A stretch of 64,000 bases of DNA, taken from Rhizobium sp. ASV8 (GTDB lineage Bacteria; Pseudomonadota; Alphaproteobacteria; Rhizobiales; Rhizobiaceae). The stretch is taken from positions 39,156 through 103,155 of the forward strand of contig NZ_JAELUG010000006.1 in NCBI RefSeq assembly GCF_016429255.1, in the 5' to 3' direction. The notes beneath the pieces were generated by a model that was not told the DNA's origin, made no database searches, and saw only the letters and a list, made by a program, of their open reading frames with translations. Shown piece after piece: positions 44,611 to 53,191 of this stretch. The position numbers and the translations under genes are program-made. The number at the start of each line of letters is the position of its first letter. Position 1 is the first letter of the stretch.

Positions 44611-45633
44611 ATGAAGAAGATCGGATTCCTTTCATTCGGCCATTGGACGCCCTCGCCCCAATCGCAAACGCGCTCCGCCGCAGATACGCTTCTGCAATCG
44701 ATCGATCTTGCCGTCGCAGCAGACGAACTTGGCGCTGATGGCGCCTATTTTCGCGTGCACCACTTTGCGCGCCAGCTGGCCTCGCCGTTTCCGCTGCTAG
44801 CGGCCGTCGGCGCCAGGACCAGTCGCATCGAGATCGGCACCGCCGTTATCGACATGCGCTACGAGAACCCCTTCTATATGGCTGAAGATGCCGGTTCGGC
44901 CGATCTGATCGCCGGGGGGCGGCTGCAGCTCGGCATCAGCCGCGGCTCGCCTGAGCAGGTCATCGACGGCTGGCGGCATTTCGGTTACGAGCCGACCGAG
45001 GGCGAGAGCGACGCAGACATGGGTAGGCGACACGCGGAAGTGCTGCTCGACATTCTGCGCGGCGAAGGCTTTGCCAAGCCCAATCCTCGGCCGATGTTTC
45101 CAAATCCGCCCGGCCTGTTGCGTCTCGAGCCGCATTCGGAGGGCCTGCGCGAGCGGATCTGGTGGGGCGCCAGTTCCAATGCGACCGCCACCTGGGCGGC
45201 AAGGCTTGGCATGAATCTGCAGAGCTCCACCCTGAAAGACGACGAGACCGGCCTGCCTTTCCATGTTCAGCAAGCCGATCAGATCCGGGTCTTTCGCCAG
45301 GCGTGGAAAGAGGCCGGCCACAAGCGCGAGCCACGGGTGTCCGTCAGCCGCAGCATCTTCGCGCTGGTCAACGATCTCGACCGTGCCTACTTCGGCAGCA
45401 GCGGCAAGGATGCGGACAAGGTCGGCTTCATCGACGAGAGGACGCGGGCCATTTTTGGTCGCAGCTATGCCGCCGAACCAGATGTGTTGATTGAAGAACT
45501 GGCGAAGGACGAGGCGATTGCCGCCGCCGACACCTTGCTGCTGACCGTCCCCAATCAGCTGGGCGTCGAGTACAACGCGCATGTGATCGAGGCGATCCTC
45601 AAGCATGTCGCGCCTGCCCTTGGATGGCGTTGA
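44611..45633 (+). CDS. LLM-class flavin-dependent oxidoreductase
   Basis: A 340-residue luciferase-like protein with GGAG 7 nt before the ATG. KIGFLSFGHWTP at the start, YFRVHHFARQLASPFPLLAAVGARTSRIEIGTAVIDMRYENPFYMAEDAGSADLIAGGRLQLGISRGSPEQV and a C-terminal TLLLTVPNQLGVEYN are family features. It is flanked by terminators on both sides and so is monocistronic. It is one of six members of this superfamily in the window. The substrate is unknown. Confidence 0.88.
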   Translation: MKKIGFLSFGHWTPSPQSQTRSAADTLLQSIDLAVAADELGADGAYFRVHHFARQLASPFPLLAAVGARTSRIEIGTAVIDMRYENPFYMAEDAGSADLIAGGRLQLGISRGSPEQVIDGWRHFGYEPTEGESDADMGRRHAEVLLDILRGEGFAKPNPRPMFPNPPGLLRLEPHSEGLRERIWWGASSNATATWAARLGMNLQSSTLKDDETGLPFHVQQADQIRVFRQAWKEAGHKREPRVSVSRSIFALVNDLDRAYFGSSGKDADKVGFIDERTRAIFGRSYAAEPDVLIEELAKDEAIAAADTLLLTVPNQLGVEYNAHVIEAILKHVAPALGWR

Positions 45634-45680
45634 AGCAACACTCCTGGAAATCAGGATTTACGTCTCAGGAAACCTTGGTA

Positions 45681-45720
45681 ACTACCCGCAGAAACTTGAT
45701 TTTTTGCGGGTAGTCTTTTT
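45681..45720 (+). terminator. Intrinsic terminator between convergent genes
   Basis: ACTACCCGC and GCGGGTAGT form a stem extended by A-T pairs, followed by CTTTTT. It ends the luciferase-like gene and may also serve the convergent efflux gene. Confidence 0.9.
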
Positions 45721-45751
45721 GGATATATCGCGATAGAGATGCGCTGGCTCC

Positions 45752-46951
45752 CTATCGGGTTTTCGGCTCGCGACGCTTGAGCAGGACCTGCGCGACCAGC
45801 ACCAGCAATGCCATTGTGGTGGAATAGGTCACCAAAGGCCAGGCGCTGTCGCCATCCAGAATGGTGACTGACAACGTTCCCCCGATACTCACGATCACGC
45901 TCTGGATGCAGGAATAGAATGCAACTGCAGATCCAGCGGTGTCACCGAACTCCGCAAGGGCGCCGTTGGCTGTAACAGAGGCAGCAAACACGATTCCGAC
46001 GGCCATGATCCAGACCGGCAGCAGAAAGCTTGCAAAGGACGGAGACCCGAAGATCTGGCCGACGGCGAGAAGTGCCGCGCCACAGATGAGCATCAGCATG
46101 CCTCGCGTCACGCAACCCGGGATGCCCCATCTTGCAACCATGCTCCTCGCGAATCGCGTCGTGACAATCATCACGCCGGCAACGGTCGCGAAAGCGAGGC
46201 TGAAGCCGAACTCCGAATAGCCGGCATGTCCAATCAAAACACGCGGCGCAATCGAGAAGAATACGAAGAACGTCCCCATCACAGCGCTGAAGGCCAAGGT
46301 GTAGACCCAGAAGGGGAAACTGGCGAAGATCGGCAAGACTGATCGCCGCGAATTCACGGAGACGGGCGGCCGCGTTTCGTGCCACCAAACCGTCGCATTG
46401 ATCGCCGCCGTCAGCGTCAGCAAGGCGAGCAGCACGAAGATCGCACGCCACCCAAAGCTGTCGGCTACGACGGCCCCGACGATCGGTCCGAGAGCTGGCA
46501 CGAAAGAAAGTATAGCACCGAAGGCACTGTAGATGACAACGCCCTCCTCGCGATCGGCATAGACGTCGCGGACCGTTGCAAATGTCGCGACCAGCACCGC
46601 CGATGCACCGCTGGCCTGCAGTAGGCGGCAGAAGACGAAGGTGCCGGCCGTCGATGAGCATGCAGCGCCAAGGGACGCAGCGGCGAAAAGAACAGCGCCG
46701 AAAAGCAGCACCGGACGACGGCCGATGCGATCCGAAATCGGGCCGAAGATGATCTGCCCGACACCGAGGATAATCATGTAGCCGCTCAGCGTCAGCTGGA
46801 TCACTGAAGGCGACGTGTTCAAAATGCCCGGCATCGCCGGTACAACTGGAAGATAGATATCCATGGCCAGTGAGGCGAGGACATCGAAGGGCGCCATCAG
46901 CAACAATGCCGCCGACAGCGAATAGGCCCATGAGGGGCGGTCATAAGACAT
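45752..46951 (-). CDS. CmlA/FloR-type MFS drug efflux transporter
   Basis: About 399 residues from the ATG at 46951, with twelve helices. The N-terminus SWAYSLSAALLLMAPFDVLASLAMDIYLPVVPAMP, the loop GPISDRIGRRPVLL, the block ASGASAVLVATFATVRDVYADREEGVVIYS and SFFVFFSIAPRV-like FFVFFSIAPRVLIG run parallel to CmlA and FloR, the chloramphenicol/florfenicol exporters of the DHA1 family. No cassette or transposon surrounds it, so it looks like a resident chromosomal homologue. A frame open to 47038 begins with TTG codons and lacks support. Drug specificity is inferred. Confidence 0.88.
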   Translation of the reverse strand: MSYDRPSWAYSLSAALLLMAPFDVLASLAMDIYLPVVPAMPGILNTSPSVIQLTLSGYMIILGVGQIIFGPISDRIGRRPVLLFGAVLFAAASLGAACSSTAGTFVFCRLLQASGASAVLVATFATVRDVYADREEGVVIYSAFGAILSFVPALGPIVGAVVADSFGWRAIFVLLALLTLTAAINATVWWHETRPPVSVNSRRSVLPIFASFPFWVYTLAFSAVMGTFFVFFSIAPRVLIGHAGYSEFGFSLAFATVAGVMIVTTRFARSMVARWGIPGCVTRGMLMLICGAALLAVGQIFGSPSFASFLLPVWIMAVGIVFAASVTANGALAEFGDTAGSAVAFYSCIQSVIVSIGGTLSVTILDGDSAWPLVTYSTTMALLVLVAQVLLKRREPKTR

Positions 46952-47291
46952 AAGAATATATCCGCTCGAAGGAGAAATCGGGCGGCGACTGCCTACGGTC
47001 TCGGTCTGGATGGGATCGACAGGACGCCGCAACAACAAAGTGAGCTGTTGCGGCTTATCTATCTGCTGATTTTAGGCTTCCCATGCCAAACGCTCCACGG
47101 CGAAAGAATTGATGATGCGGATCGCACTTAGCAGATCGAACCAACCCTAGCAATGATGCGCCACCTTGCCAGCGTGCCGGCGGGTGCGCTGAAATGCGCA
47201 GGTCCAAGCACCCGAAATAACCCGTCAATCTAATGAATTCTTAACCATGACTGTGGCCTAACTGGTTGTAATTTCTTTATTGGAGCAGATC
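46952..47291. other. Divergent region, efflux pump versus globin chemoreceptor
   Basis: These 340 bp have no gene. A hairpin at 47026-47054 (GCCGCAACA and TGTTGCGGC) lies about 75 nt upstream of the efflux start, within its probable leader. The part before the chemoreceptor (47235-47280) is AT-rich and contains TTAACCATGACTGTGGC. Confidence 0.5.
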
Positions 47292-48794
47292 ATGTCGCGT
47301 GCATCGAAAATGAACGAGTTGGATGATCGTCTCGACTTCGTAGGACTGGGCCAGGATGCTCGCCAGGCCTTGACGGAGTTGCAGCCGATTATCGAACTTG
47401 CCGTCAAAGGTTCTCTTGATGTCTTCTACGAGAAGATTACCAAGCACCCGGAAATGGCGAAGTTCTTTTCGTCTCCGCAGCACGTGGCGCACGCCAAATC
47501 CAAGCAGCAGGAACACTGGAAGACCATCGCATCGGGCAAATACAGCCCCGACTATGTGGATGCCGTGTCTGCAGTCGGCCGGACGCATGCACGCCTCGGC
47601 CTCGAGCCACGTTGGTACATCGGCGGCTATGCCGTCATCCTCGAAGGCATGGTGCGGGCAATCGTCGCGCAACAGCTCAAGGGGATGCTACAGCGCAAGC
47701 ACGAGCAGGCTCTGTCACGGCGACTCTCGGCCGTCCTCAAGGCCGCCCTCGTCGACATGGACTTCGGCATTTCCGTCTATCTCCAGGTGCTCGCCGATGA
47801 ACGCGACCGCGCGGAAACCGAACGGGCGGCAGCACAGCAGGAGCAGCAACGCGCGCTCAACGCGCTCGGCGTTGCGCTGAATGGCCTGGCAAATGGCGAT
47901 CTGACGGCTGACATCACCGAAGCCCTATCCGCCGAGTTCGAGATCCTGAAGAGCAACTATAACGAATCGCTGACTTCCCTCGGAACGGCGATGCGGCATA
48001 TCGAGGATTCAGTGACTCGCGTTCGCGACGAGGCGGGCTCGATCTCGTCCGCCGCCGACAATATGGCGCGGCGCACGGAACAGCAGGCATCTGCGCTCGA
48101 GGAAAGTGCAGCCGCCATCGAGCAGATTACCACCATCTCCGAGCAGACGGCCGAGCGAACCCGCGAAGTACAGGCAATCGTCAAGGAATCGGCCTCGGAA
48201 GCCGAACGGTCGCGGCAGGTCGTTCAAGAGGCGGTATCGGCCATGGACGATATCGAAACCTCATCGCGCAAGATGACCGACATTATCTCCGTCATCGATG
48301 ATATTGCCTTCCAGACCAATCTTCTGGCGCTGAATGCAGGCGTCGAGGCAGCAAGAGCCGGCGAGCAGGGCAAAGGCTTTGCCGTCGTTGCCCAGGAAGT
48401 TCGTGAACTCGCCCAGCGCTCCGCCACTGCAGCAAAGCAGATCAAGGACCTGATTGACCGCTCGTCCAACGACGTCCGTCGCGGCGTCGAGCTTGTCAAC
48501 CGCACTGGCGAAGCGTTGGAACTCATTGGCAATCAGGTGGCCTCCATCGATCGCAACGTCGGCGCCATCGCCCGCTCGACGCAGGAGCAGGCCGTCGGCA
48601 TCAGCGAGATCAATTCGGCAGTCCGCAACATGGATCAGATGACGCAGCAGAATGTGGCGCTGATGGAAGAAACCAATGCCTCGACCCGCCATCTGGCTGA
48701 CATCAGCAACGAGCTCGCCGGATTGGTTGGTCGTTTCAAGACAGTCCGCTCGGGCTCCCGGACGGGCGCCGTCAGGTTGAAACTCGCCAGCTGA
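47292..48794 (+). CDS. Soluble globin-coupled chemoreceptor (HemAT-like aerotaxis transducer)
   Basis: A 500-residue cytoplasmic protein without membrane helices. Residues 1-165 form a sensor globin ([18 protein letters not shown]) with the proximal haem histidine most likely His99 in [23 protein letters not shown]-like segment ([17 protein letters not shown]) and a methyl-accepting signalling domain follow (DIIDD-type tip, [39 protein letters not shown]). The ATG at 47292 has GGAGCAG upstream; a TTG lies four codons earlier. Unlike the other receptor it lacks a CheR pentapeptide. It should sense oxygen or NO. Confidence 0.93.
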   Translation: MSRASKMNELDDRLDFVGLGQDARQALTELQPIIELAVKGSLDVFYEKITKHPEMAKFFSSPQHVAHAKSKQQEHWKTIASGKYSPDYVDAVSAVGRTHARLGLEPRWYIGGYAVILEGMVRAIVAQQLKGMLQRKHEQALSRRLSAVLKAALVDMDFGISVYLQVLADERDRAETERAAAQQEQQRALNALGVALNGLANGDLTADITEALSAEFEILKSNYNESLTSLGTAMRHIEDSVTRVRDEAGSISSAADNMARRTEQQASALEESAAAIEQITTISEQTAERTREVQAIVKESASEAERSRQVVQEAVSAMDDIETSSRKMTDIISVIDDIAFQTNLLALNAGVEAARAGEQGKGFAVVAQEVRELAQRSATAAKQIKDLIDRSSNDVRRGVELVNRTGEALELIGNQVASIDRNVGAIARSTQEQAVGISEINSAVRNMDQMTQQNVALMEETNASTRHLADISNELAGLVGRFKTVRSGSRTGAVRLKLAS

Positions 48795-48887
48795 AGGCCA
48801 TCGCCGGCCACCTGAAGCCGAGCCGCTGAGGGGCTTGGCATCGCACGGCTTCGGACACAGGTCCGGGGCCGCTTTCGGCTGTTCACC

Positions 48888-49766
48888 TTACGCCGGCATC
48901 TCCTCTATTTCCGCGATAACCCACTGCCGGAACGCCTTCATCGATGCCGTTTCCGCGCGCGACTTCAATCGCGTCAGCCAATAGCTTCCGGTCGTCGCCG
49001 TGATTCGGAATGGTTGCATGATCCGCCCGGCCTCGATGTCGTGGGAAAACATGGCAACGGGAACGAGAGCGACGCCGACGCCGCGCGCCGCGGCTTCCAC
49101 CAGCGTCAGCGACGAATCGAACATCCAGCCTCGAAGATGAGGAGGCGGCAGGCCCGCCGCCCTGAACCACAGCGACCATTCATCGATCCGGTAGGACCGT
49201 AGCAATTCGAGCTCTGCGATATCCGCAGGTGCCCGCAATCGCTCGCCGATGGCTGGCGTGCAAACCGGTGACAGCGGCGCGTCCATCAAGTGAACGGCCT
49301 CGGTTCCGTGCCAGGCGCCATCGCCGAAGCGCATGAAGAAATCCAGTCCGTCGAGCACCATGTCGGCCCGGTTGTTATTGGTCTTCAAACGCAGGTCGAT
49401 GTGCGGATGCTGCGCCTTGAAATTGCCGAGGCGCGGCAACAGCCAGCCGATGGCGAAAGTGCCGACGACGCCGACCGTAAGGATCTCAGCAAAATTCCCC
49501 TCCTCCAACTGGCTGAGCGTGGCGCTCACGCGGCGAAAGGCGTCGGTCAGCACCGGCAACAGCGCGTGCCCCTCGTCGGTCAGCGCCAGGCCGCGTGGCA
49601 GGCGTTTGAAGAGCGTCACCCCCAGCACATCCTCCAGCGCCTTGACCTGGTGACTGACAGCGGTCTGCGTGACGCGAAGCTCCAGACCTGCCCGCGTGAA
49701 ACTGCAATGTCGCGCCGAGGCTTCGAAGACGCGCAGGGCGTTGAGCGGAAGCTGTGAGATGTCCAT
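48888..49766 (-). CDS. ampR: AmpR-like LysR family regulator of beta-lactamases
   Basis: A 292-residue regulator with DISQLPLNALRVFEASARHCSFTRAGLELRVTQTAVSHQVKALEDVLGVTLFKRLPRGLALTDEGHALLPVL, the GcvA/AmpR-type helix-turn-helix. It is divergent from the class A beta-lactamase with 170 bp between starts. In the AmpR family, muropeptides from disturbed cell-wall recycling convert the repressor to an activator. Assignment as AmpR rather than GcvA rests on the neighbouring bla genes. Confidence 0.88.
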   Translation of the reverse strand: MDISQLPLNALRVFEASARHCSFTRAGLELRVTQTAVSHQVKALEDVLGVTLFKRLPRGLALTDEGHALLPVLTDAFRRVSATLSQLEEGNFAEILTVGVVGTFAIGWLLPRLGNFKAQHPHIDLRLKTNNNRADMVLDGLDFFMRFGDGAWHGTEAVHLMDAPLSPVCTPAIGERLRAPADIAELELLRSYRIDEWSLWFRAAGLPPPHLRGWMFDSSLTLVEAAARGVGVALVPVAMFSHDIEAGRIMQPFRITATTGSYWLTRLKSRAETASMKAFRQWVIAEIEEMPA

Positions 49767-49771
49767 TGTGT

Positions 49772-49804
49772 CCTAAGCCCAAGTTTTTCTCATGCCTAAG
49801 CCCA
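49772..49804. promoter_or_regulatory. Direct repeat in the ampR-bla intergenic region
   Basis: The decamer CCTAAGCCCA occurs at 49772-49781 and again at 49795-49804, a 23-bp period, next to the ampR start. A related inverted element, TCTAGGGC, lies at 49820-49827. These are candidate AmpR contacts. Confidence 0.5.
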
Positions 49805-49936
49805 TAATTGATCGTTTGTCTAGGGCACGAAGCAACGGCATAGTCTGCCTCGCAAGGTGATTTGCAGGGTCTCAATGACGTCTACGGGGCCTGACGTACC
49901 AGCCCCCTGCTCAACAAAAATCGAATTGGAACCACG

Positions 49937-50830
49937 ATGACGATCTTATTGTCGCGCCGGCAGAGCCTTGCCGGCGGCTTGCTCGCGCTCCCCGTTTTGG
50001 CGGGGATTAGCGGAGTCGGACACGCTGCGGACGATAACTCCGGTGAAGCGCAGCTTGCGGCACTCGAAAGCAAGCATCCCGGGCGCATCTGCGTCAGCAT
50101 TCTCAACATGGCAAGCGGCAAGCGCCTTGAGCATCGCGCCGGCGAGCGTATCCTGATGTGCAGCACGTTCAAGGCGCTTCTGGCGGCTCTGGTGTTGGCG
50201 CGTGTCGATAAGGGCGAAGAAAGACTGGATCGGCGTATTCGCTATACGAAAAGCGATCTCGTGAGTAACTCGCCGGCAACTGAAGCGAATGTTGGCAATA
50301 CCGGCATGACCGTCGCTGAACTCTGCGCAGCAACCATAAACCTCAGCGACAATGCGGCGGCAAACCTCCTGCTTGCCAACTCCGGCGGCCCGAAAGCCGT
50401 GACCGCGTTCTGCCGCAGTCTTGGCGACGAGATCACGCGTCTCGACCGTATAGAGCCGGAATTGAACGTCCGCGGCATGCCCGACGACCAGCGAGATACG
50501 ACGACAGCAACGGCCATGCTGGAGAACCTGCGTCGACTTCTGTTTGCCGACGTGCTGACGCCTGCATCGCGATCACAGCTCGCCGCATGGCTGATCATGA
50601 CAAAGACGGGAGACGCTCGTTTGCGTGCCGGTCTCCCCAAGGATTGGCTAGTGGGCGACAAGACGGGAACGAACGGTGACAAGTTCGGCAACGCCAACGA
50701 TATCGCGGTGCTGTGGCCATCGAACCGAGCGCCCATCATCGTCACTGCCTATTGCGAGATACCCGGAATTGCTCCGGACGAGCGCAACGCAGTCATAGCG
50801 GAGATCGGCCGTATCGCCGCGGCGATTTGA
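49937..50830 (+). CDS. bla: Class A beta-lactamase with Tat-type signal
   Basis: A 297-residue serine hydrolase. The N-terminus SRRQSLAGGLLALPVLAG is a twin-arginine export signal. Active-site motifs are S76-T-F-K79 (MCSTFKALLAA), S137-D-N, the omega-loop E173-P-E-L-N, and K242-T-G. Cys75 occupies Ambler position 69, but no cysteine follows KTGT, so the disulfide of KPC/NMC-type carbapenemases is absent. The pattern resembles L2/PenA-like chromosomal enzymes. It is divergent from ampR and upstream of ampC. Confidence 0.95.
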   Translation: MTILLSRRQSLAGGLLALPVLAGISGVGHAADDNSGEAQLAALESKHPGRICVSILNMASGKRLEHRAGERILMCSTFKALLAALVLARVDKGEERLDRRIRYTKSDLVSNSPATEANVGNTGMTVAELCAATINLSDNAAANLLLANSGGPKAVTAFCRSLGDEITRLDRIEPELNVRGMPDDQRDTTTATAMLENLRRLLFADVLTPASRSQLAAWLIMTKTGDARLRAGLPKDWLVGDKTGTNGDKFGNANDIAVLWPSNRAPIIVTAYCEIPGIAPDERNAVIAEIGRIAAAI

Positions 50831-50847
50831 AGCCAGCGGATCAATTG

Positions 50848-50872
50848 CGGCAACCTCTATGGGAGGTTGCCG
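50848..50872 (+). terminator. Hairpin between the two beta-lactamase genes
   Basis: CGGCAACCTC and GAGGTTGCCG pair perfectly around a 5-nt loop, 17 nt after the class A stop. No T tract follows, so read-through or transcript protection is as likely as termination. Confidence 0.5.
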
Positions 50873-50932
50873 TCCAAATCATCTCTCTGCCGTGTCATCA
50901 GTACCGGCGGCTCCTAAAATAAGGACATCATC

Positions 50933-52129
50933 TTGAACATGCATTTCATTCCGTTGCGGAAGCTCGGCATTGCCGCCTACTGCCTTAGCTACGGCGTTGC
51001 GGCCCATGTCGCAGGCGCTAACAATGAAGATCGCCTCCGGCAGGTCGTCGATGCAGCCATCCGCCCACTCATGAAGGAAAACGACATTCCCGGCGTGGCC
51101 CTCGCGATCAGCATCAAGGGCGAACGTCATGTGTTCAACTACGGCGTCGCCTCGAAGGAAACCGGTCAGAAAATAACGAACGATACGATTTTCGAGATCG
51201 GCTCCGTCAGCAAGACCTTTACCGCAGCGCTGGCTTCTTACGCGCAGGTCAGCGGAAAACTGTCCTTCTCGGACAAGGCGACGAAATATATGCCCGAACT
51301 TGCCGGAAGCAGCTTCGACAAGATCAGCCTGCTTGATCTCGGCACCTATACCGCCGGTGGCCTGCCTCTGCAGTTCCCGAACGAGGTGTCCGATCAGGAC
51401 AAGATAGTCGCCTATTATCGCAACTGGCACCCTTCCTACGCGCCCGGCAGCTATCGGCAATATTCCAACCCCAGCATCGGTCTGTTTGGCTATCTGGCCG
51501 CACGAGCCATGGGCGAGCCGTTCGACACGCTGATGCAGGACAAGATCCTTATCGGCCTCGGCCTCGAACATACCTATGTTCACGTCCCGGCCGCCGAGAT
51601 GCGCAATTATGCCTATGGCTATTCAAAGCAGGGCAAACCCATGCGCGTTGGCCCCGGTGCTCTTGATACTCAGGCATACGGCATCAAGACCACGGCCTCC
51701 GATATGCTCAGCGTCCTCGAAATCAATATGGATAGTTCGAAGCTCAAGGACGGAAGCCTGCGGCGCGCGATCGCTGAAACCCATGTGGGCCACTATAATG
51801 TGGGGAATATGACCCAGGCTCTGGGCTGGGAGACCTACGCCTATCCGACGACCCTTGCCCGCCTGCTTGGCGGCAATTCATCCGACATGGCCCTTGAGCC
51901 GCATAAGACCGAGCCGCTCAACACGCCGCAACAGTCGAAGAAGGACATCTTGCTCAACAAGACCGGGTCGACGAACGGCTTCGGCACCTACACCGTCTTC
52001 ATTCCCTCGCAGCAGATCGGCATCGTATTGCTGGCGAACAAGAACTACCCCATCCCCGAACGGGTCAAGGCGGCATACAAAATCCTGACCGCCGTCAGAA
52101 ACCTGTCGGCCCCTGGCAGTGCGCCGTAA
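50933..52129 (+). CDS. ampC: Class C beta-lactamase (AmpC family)
   Basis: A 398-residue periplasmic serine hydrolase. Motifs are S91-V-S-K94 (EIGSVSKTFTAALASYA), Y177-S-N (SYRQYSNPSIGLFGYLAA) and K343-T-G (LLNKTGSTNGFGTYTVFIP), in the order and spacing of AmpC. The signal peptide ends near HVAGA. AAGGA lies 7 nt before a TTG at 50933 and 13 nt before an ATG at 50939, so TTG may be the start. It follows the class A gene by 102 bp in the same direction. Confidence 0.93.
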   Translation: MNMHFIPLRKLGIAAYCLSYGVAAHVAGANNEDRLRQVVDAAIRPLMKENDIPGVALAISIKGERHVFNYGVASKETGQKITNDTIFEIGSVSKTFTAALASYAQVSGKLSFSDKATKYMPELAGSSFDKISLLDLGTYTAGGLPLQFPNEVSDQDKIVAYYRNWHPSYAPGSYRQYSNPSIGLFGYLAARAMGEPFDTLMQDKILIGLGLEHTYVHVPAAEMRNYAYGYSKQGKPMRVGPGALDTQAYGIKTTASDMLSVLEINMDSSKLKDGSLRRAIAETHVGHYNVGNMTQALGWETYAYPTTLARLLGGNSSDMALEPHKTEPLNTPQQSKKDILLNKTGSTNGFGTYTVFIPSQQIGIVLLANKNYPIPERVKAAYKILTAVRNLSAPGSAP

Positions 52130-52166
52130 CGGGCATAATTGCCGTCTCCCGCCTCATCCATAAAAC

Positions 52167-52199
52167 GGCCGGCTCTCGAAAAAATCTCGAGGGCCGGCC
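52167..52199. terminator. Intrinsic-type terminator between ampC and a small gene
   Basis: GGCCGGCTCTCGA and TCGAGGGCCGGCC form a 13-bp stem with one wobble pair around a short A-rich loop, 38 nt after the ampC stop. It lies between convergent genes and may serve both. Confidence 0.75.
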
Positions 52200-52219
52200 A
52201 TCATTCCATCTGTTGATTT

Positions 52220-52378
52220 CTATCGGCTATTGGGCGCCTGGCGCGGGGCAGCATCTGCTTGGGAGGCTTCTGTCCCGTTGAGAAACTCCTGCAGGAGCCG
52301 GGTAATCCGCTCTGGCGAAGTGCCCTTGGCATATTCTTCCTGCATCCGGCGTCTAACTAACATTTCCAAGACTGACAT
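52220..52378 (-). CDS. Small hypothetical protein (52 residues)
   Basis: The ATG at 52378 has a good AGGTGAAA ribosome site. The product begins MSVLEMLVRRRMQEEYAKGT and is predicted largely helical, then ends in an Ala/Pro/Gln-rich tail. A longer frame reaches 52438, but its start lacks a ribosome site. No family is recognised. The terminator-like hairpin just downstream supports a real transcript. Confidence 0.55.
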   Translation of the reverse strand: MSVLEMLVRRRMQEEYAKGTSPERITRLLQEFLNGTEASQADAAPRQAPNSR

Positions 52379-52673
52379 GTCTTTCACCTCATAAATCCGG
52401 CGCAAGGCAAATGTCGCTCTCATTGGCACGAGAGGCAAGTTACAGTTTTTTCATGGTTTTGCCCCGCAAATGTCAAAGCTGACGCGCATCGCACCAGGGC
52501 CGCGGACATTCGCCGGTTTCGAACCCAAGCGTGCTCATTCTCCCCTTGCCAAACATCGACGCATCGTAGATTTGAAAGCGGCCAAACGGTCGGTTGTTTG
52601 CGCTTCGTTAACCTCAGTGCTTTAGCGGGCCACACCCCGGCCTTTGAATGAGGTCGCATGCAAGGAATGAATA

Positions 52674-53063
52674 ATGCCCGTAAAGAAGAATTCTGCCTCC
52701 GATGTTTTCCAACGCAAGATCTCGGATTTTTGTGATCTGAGGCTCGCGCCGCTGCTGCAGCCGCGCAGTTTTGAAAATCTCAAGGGCTTCATGATCGGGC
52801 TCATCGTCTTCCAGTCGCGTCCTCCACTGCGCGCAGGGCGCATCGATTTTCAAGAAATCGCATCACTCTGCGGCATGGACGCCGAAATGAGTCCGGAGGT
52901 CAAACGGGCCGCCCAGCCCGGCTTCGATGCGATTCTGCGCTGGCTTGGAGTAACCAAGGCAAAGACAACAAGCATCACCCCTGCCACCGCCAAAAGCCCG
53001 CTGCGCGTTGTCGGAAAGACGAGCGTGACCAGGCTGCCGGAACGCCGGTCCATCGCATCATAG
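52674..53063 (+). CDS. Hypothetical protein
   Basis: A 129-residue protein with AAGGA before the ATG. The N-terminal 90 residues look like a folded domain (DFCDLRLAPLLQPRSFENLKGFMIGLIVFQSRPPLRAGRIDFQEIASLCGMD), while the C-terminal 35 are basic and low in complexity. It could be the N-terminal part of a larger protein that has been shortened, but no continuation is visible in other frames. I do not recognise its function. Confidence 0.6.
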   Translation: MPVKKNSASDVFQRKISDFCDLRLAPLLQPRSFENLKGFMIGLIVFQSRPPLRAGRIDFQEIASLCGMDAEMSPEVKRAAQPGFDAILRWLGVTKAKTTSITPATAKSPLRVVGKTSVTRLPERRSIAS

Positions 53064-53145
53064 CCCCCGGGCCGCAAAGCCGGCCCTTCCCCGCTTGGGG
53101 CATCCATTTCTTCCTCTCTCGACAGATCACGAAAAGCTCGCCAGA

Positions 53146-53162
53146 ATAATACCAGTAGCGAA
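53146..53162 (+). promoter_or_regulatory. Putative GntR operator upstream of the regulator gene
   Basis: ATAATACCAGTAGCGAAC contains ACCAGT...AAC.GG, a degenerate copy of the palindrome at 53958-53974. The shared 11-mer ATAATACCAGT is exact at both sites. It lies 30-45 bp before the regulator start and suggests autoregulation. Confidence 0.45.
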
Positions 53163-53191
53163 CAGGATGAAATTTTCTCCATGCTCGCCTC

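Noticed and set aside
49937..50830. Class A carbapenemase of KPC/NMC type
   Set aside because: Cys at Ambler 69 is present, but the partner cysteine after KTGT is asparagine, so the defining disulfide is missing.
45752..52129. Mobile resistance island
   Set aside because: Pump and lactamase genes lie close together, but no integrase, transposase, inverted repeats or change in gene style marks a boundary. They look resident.
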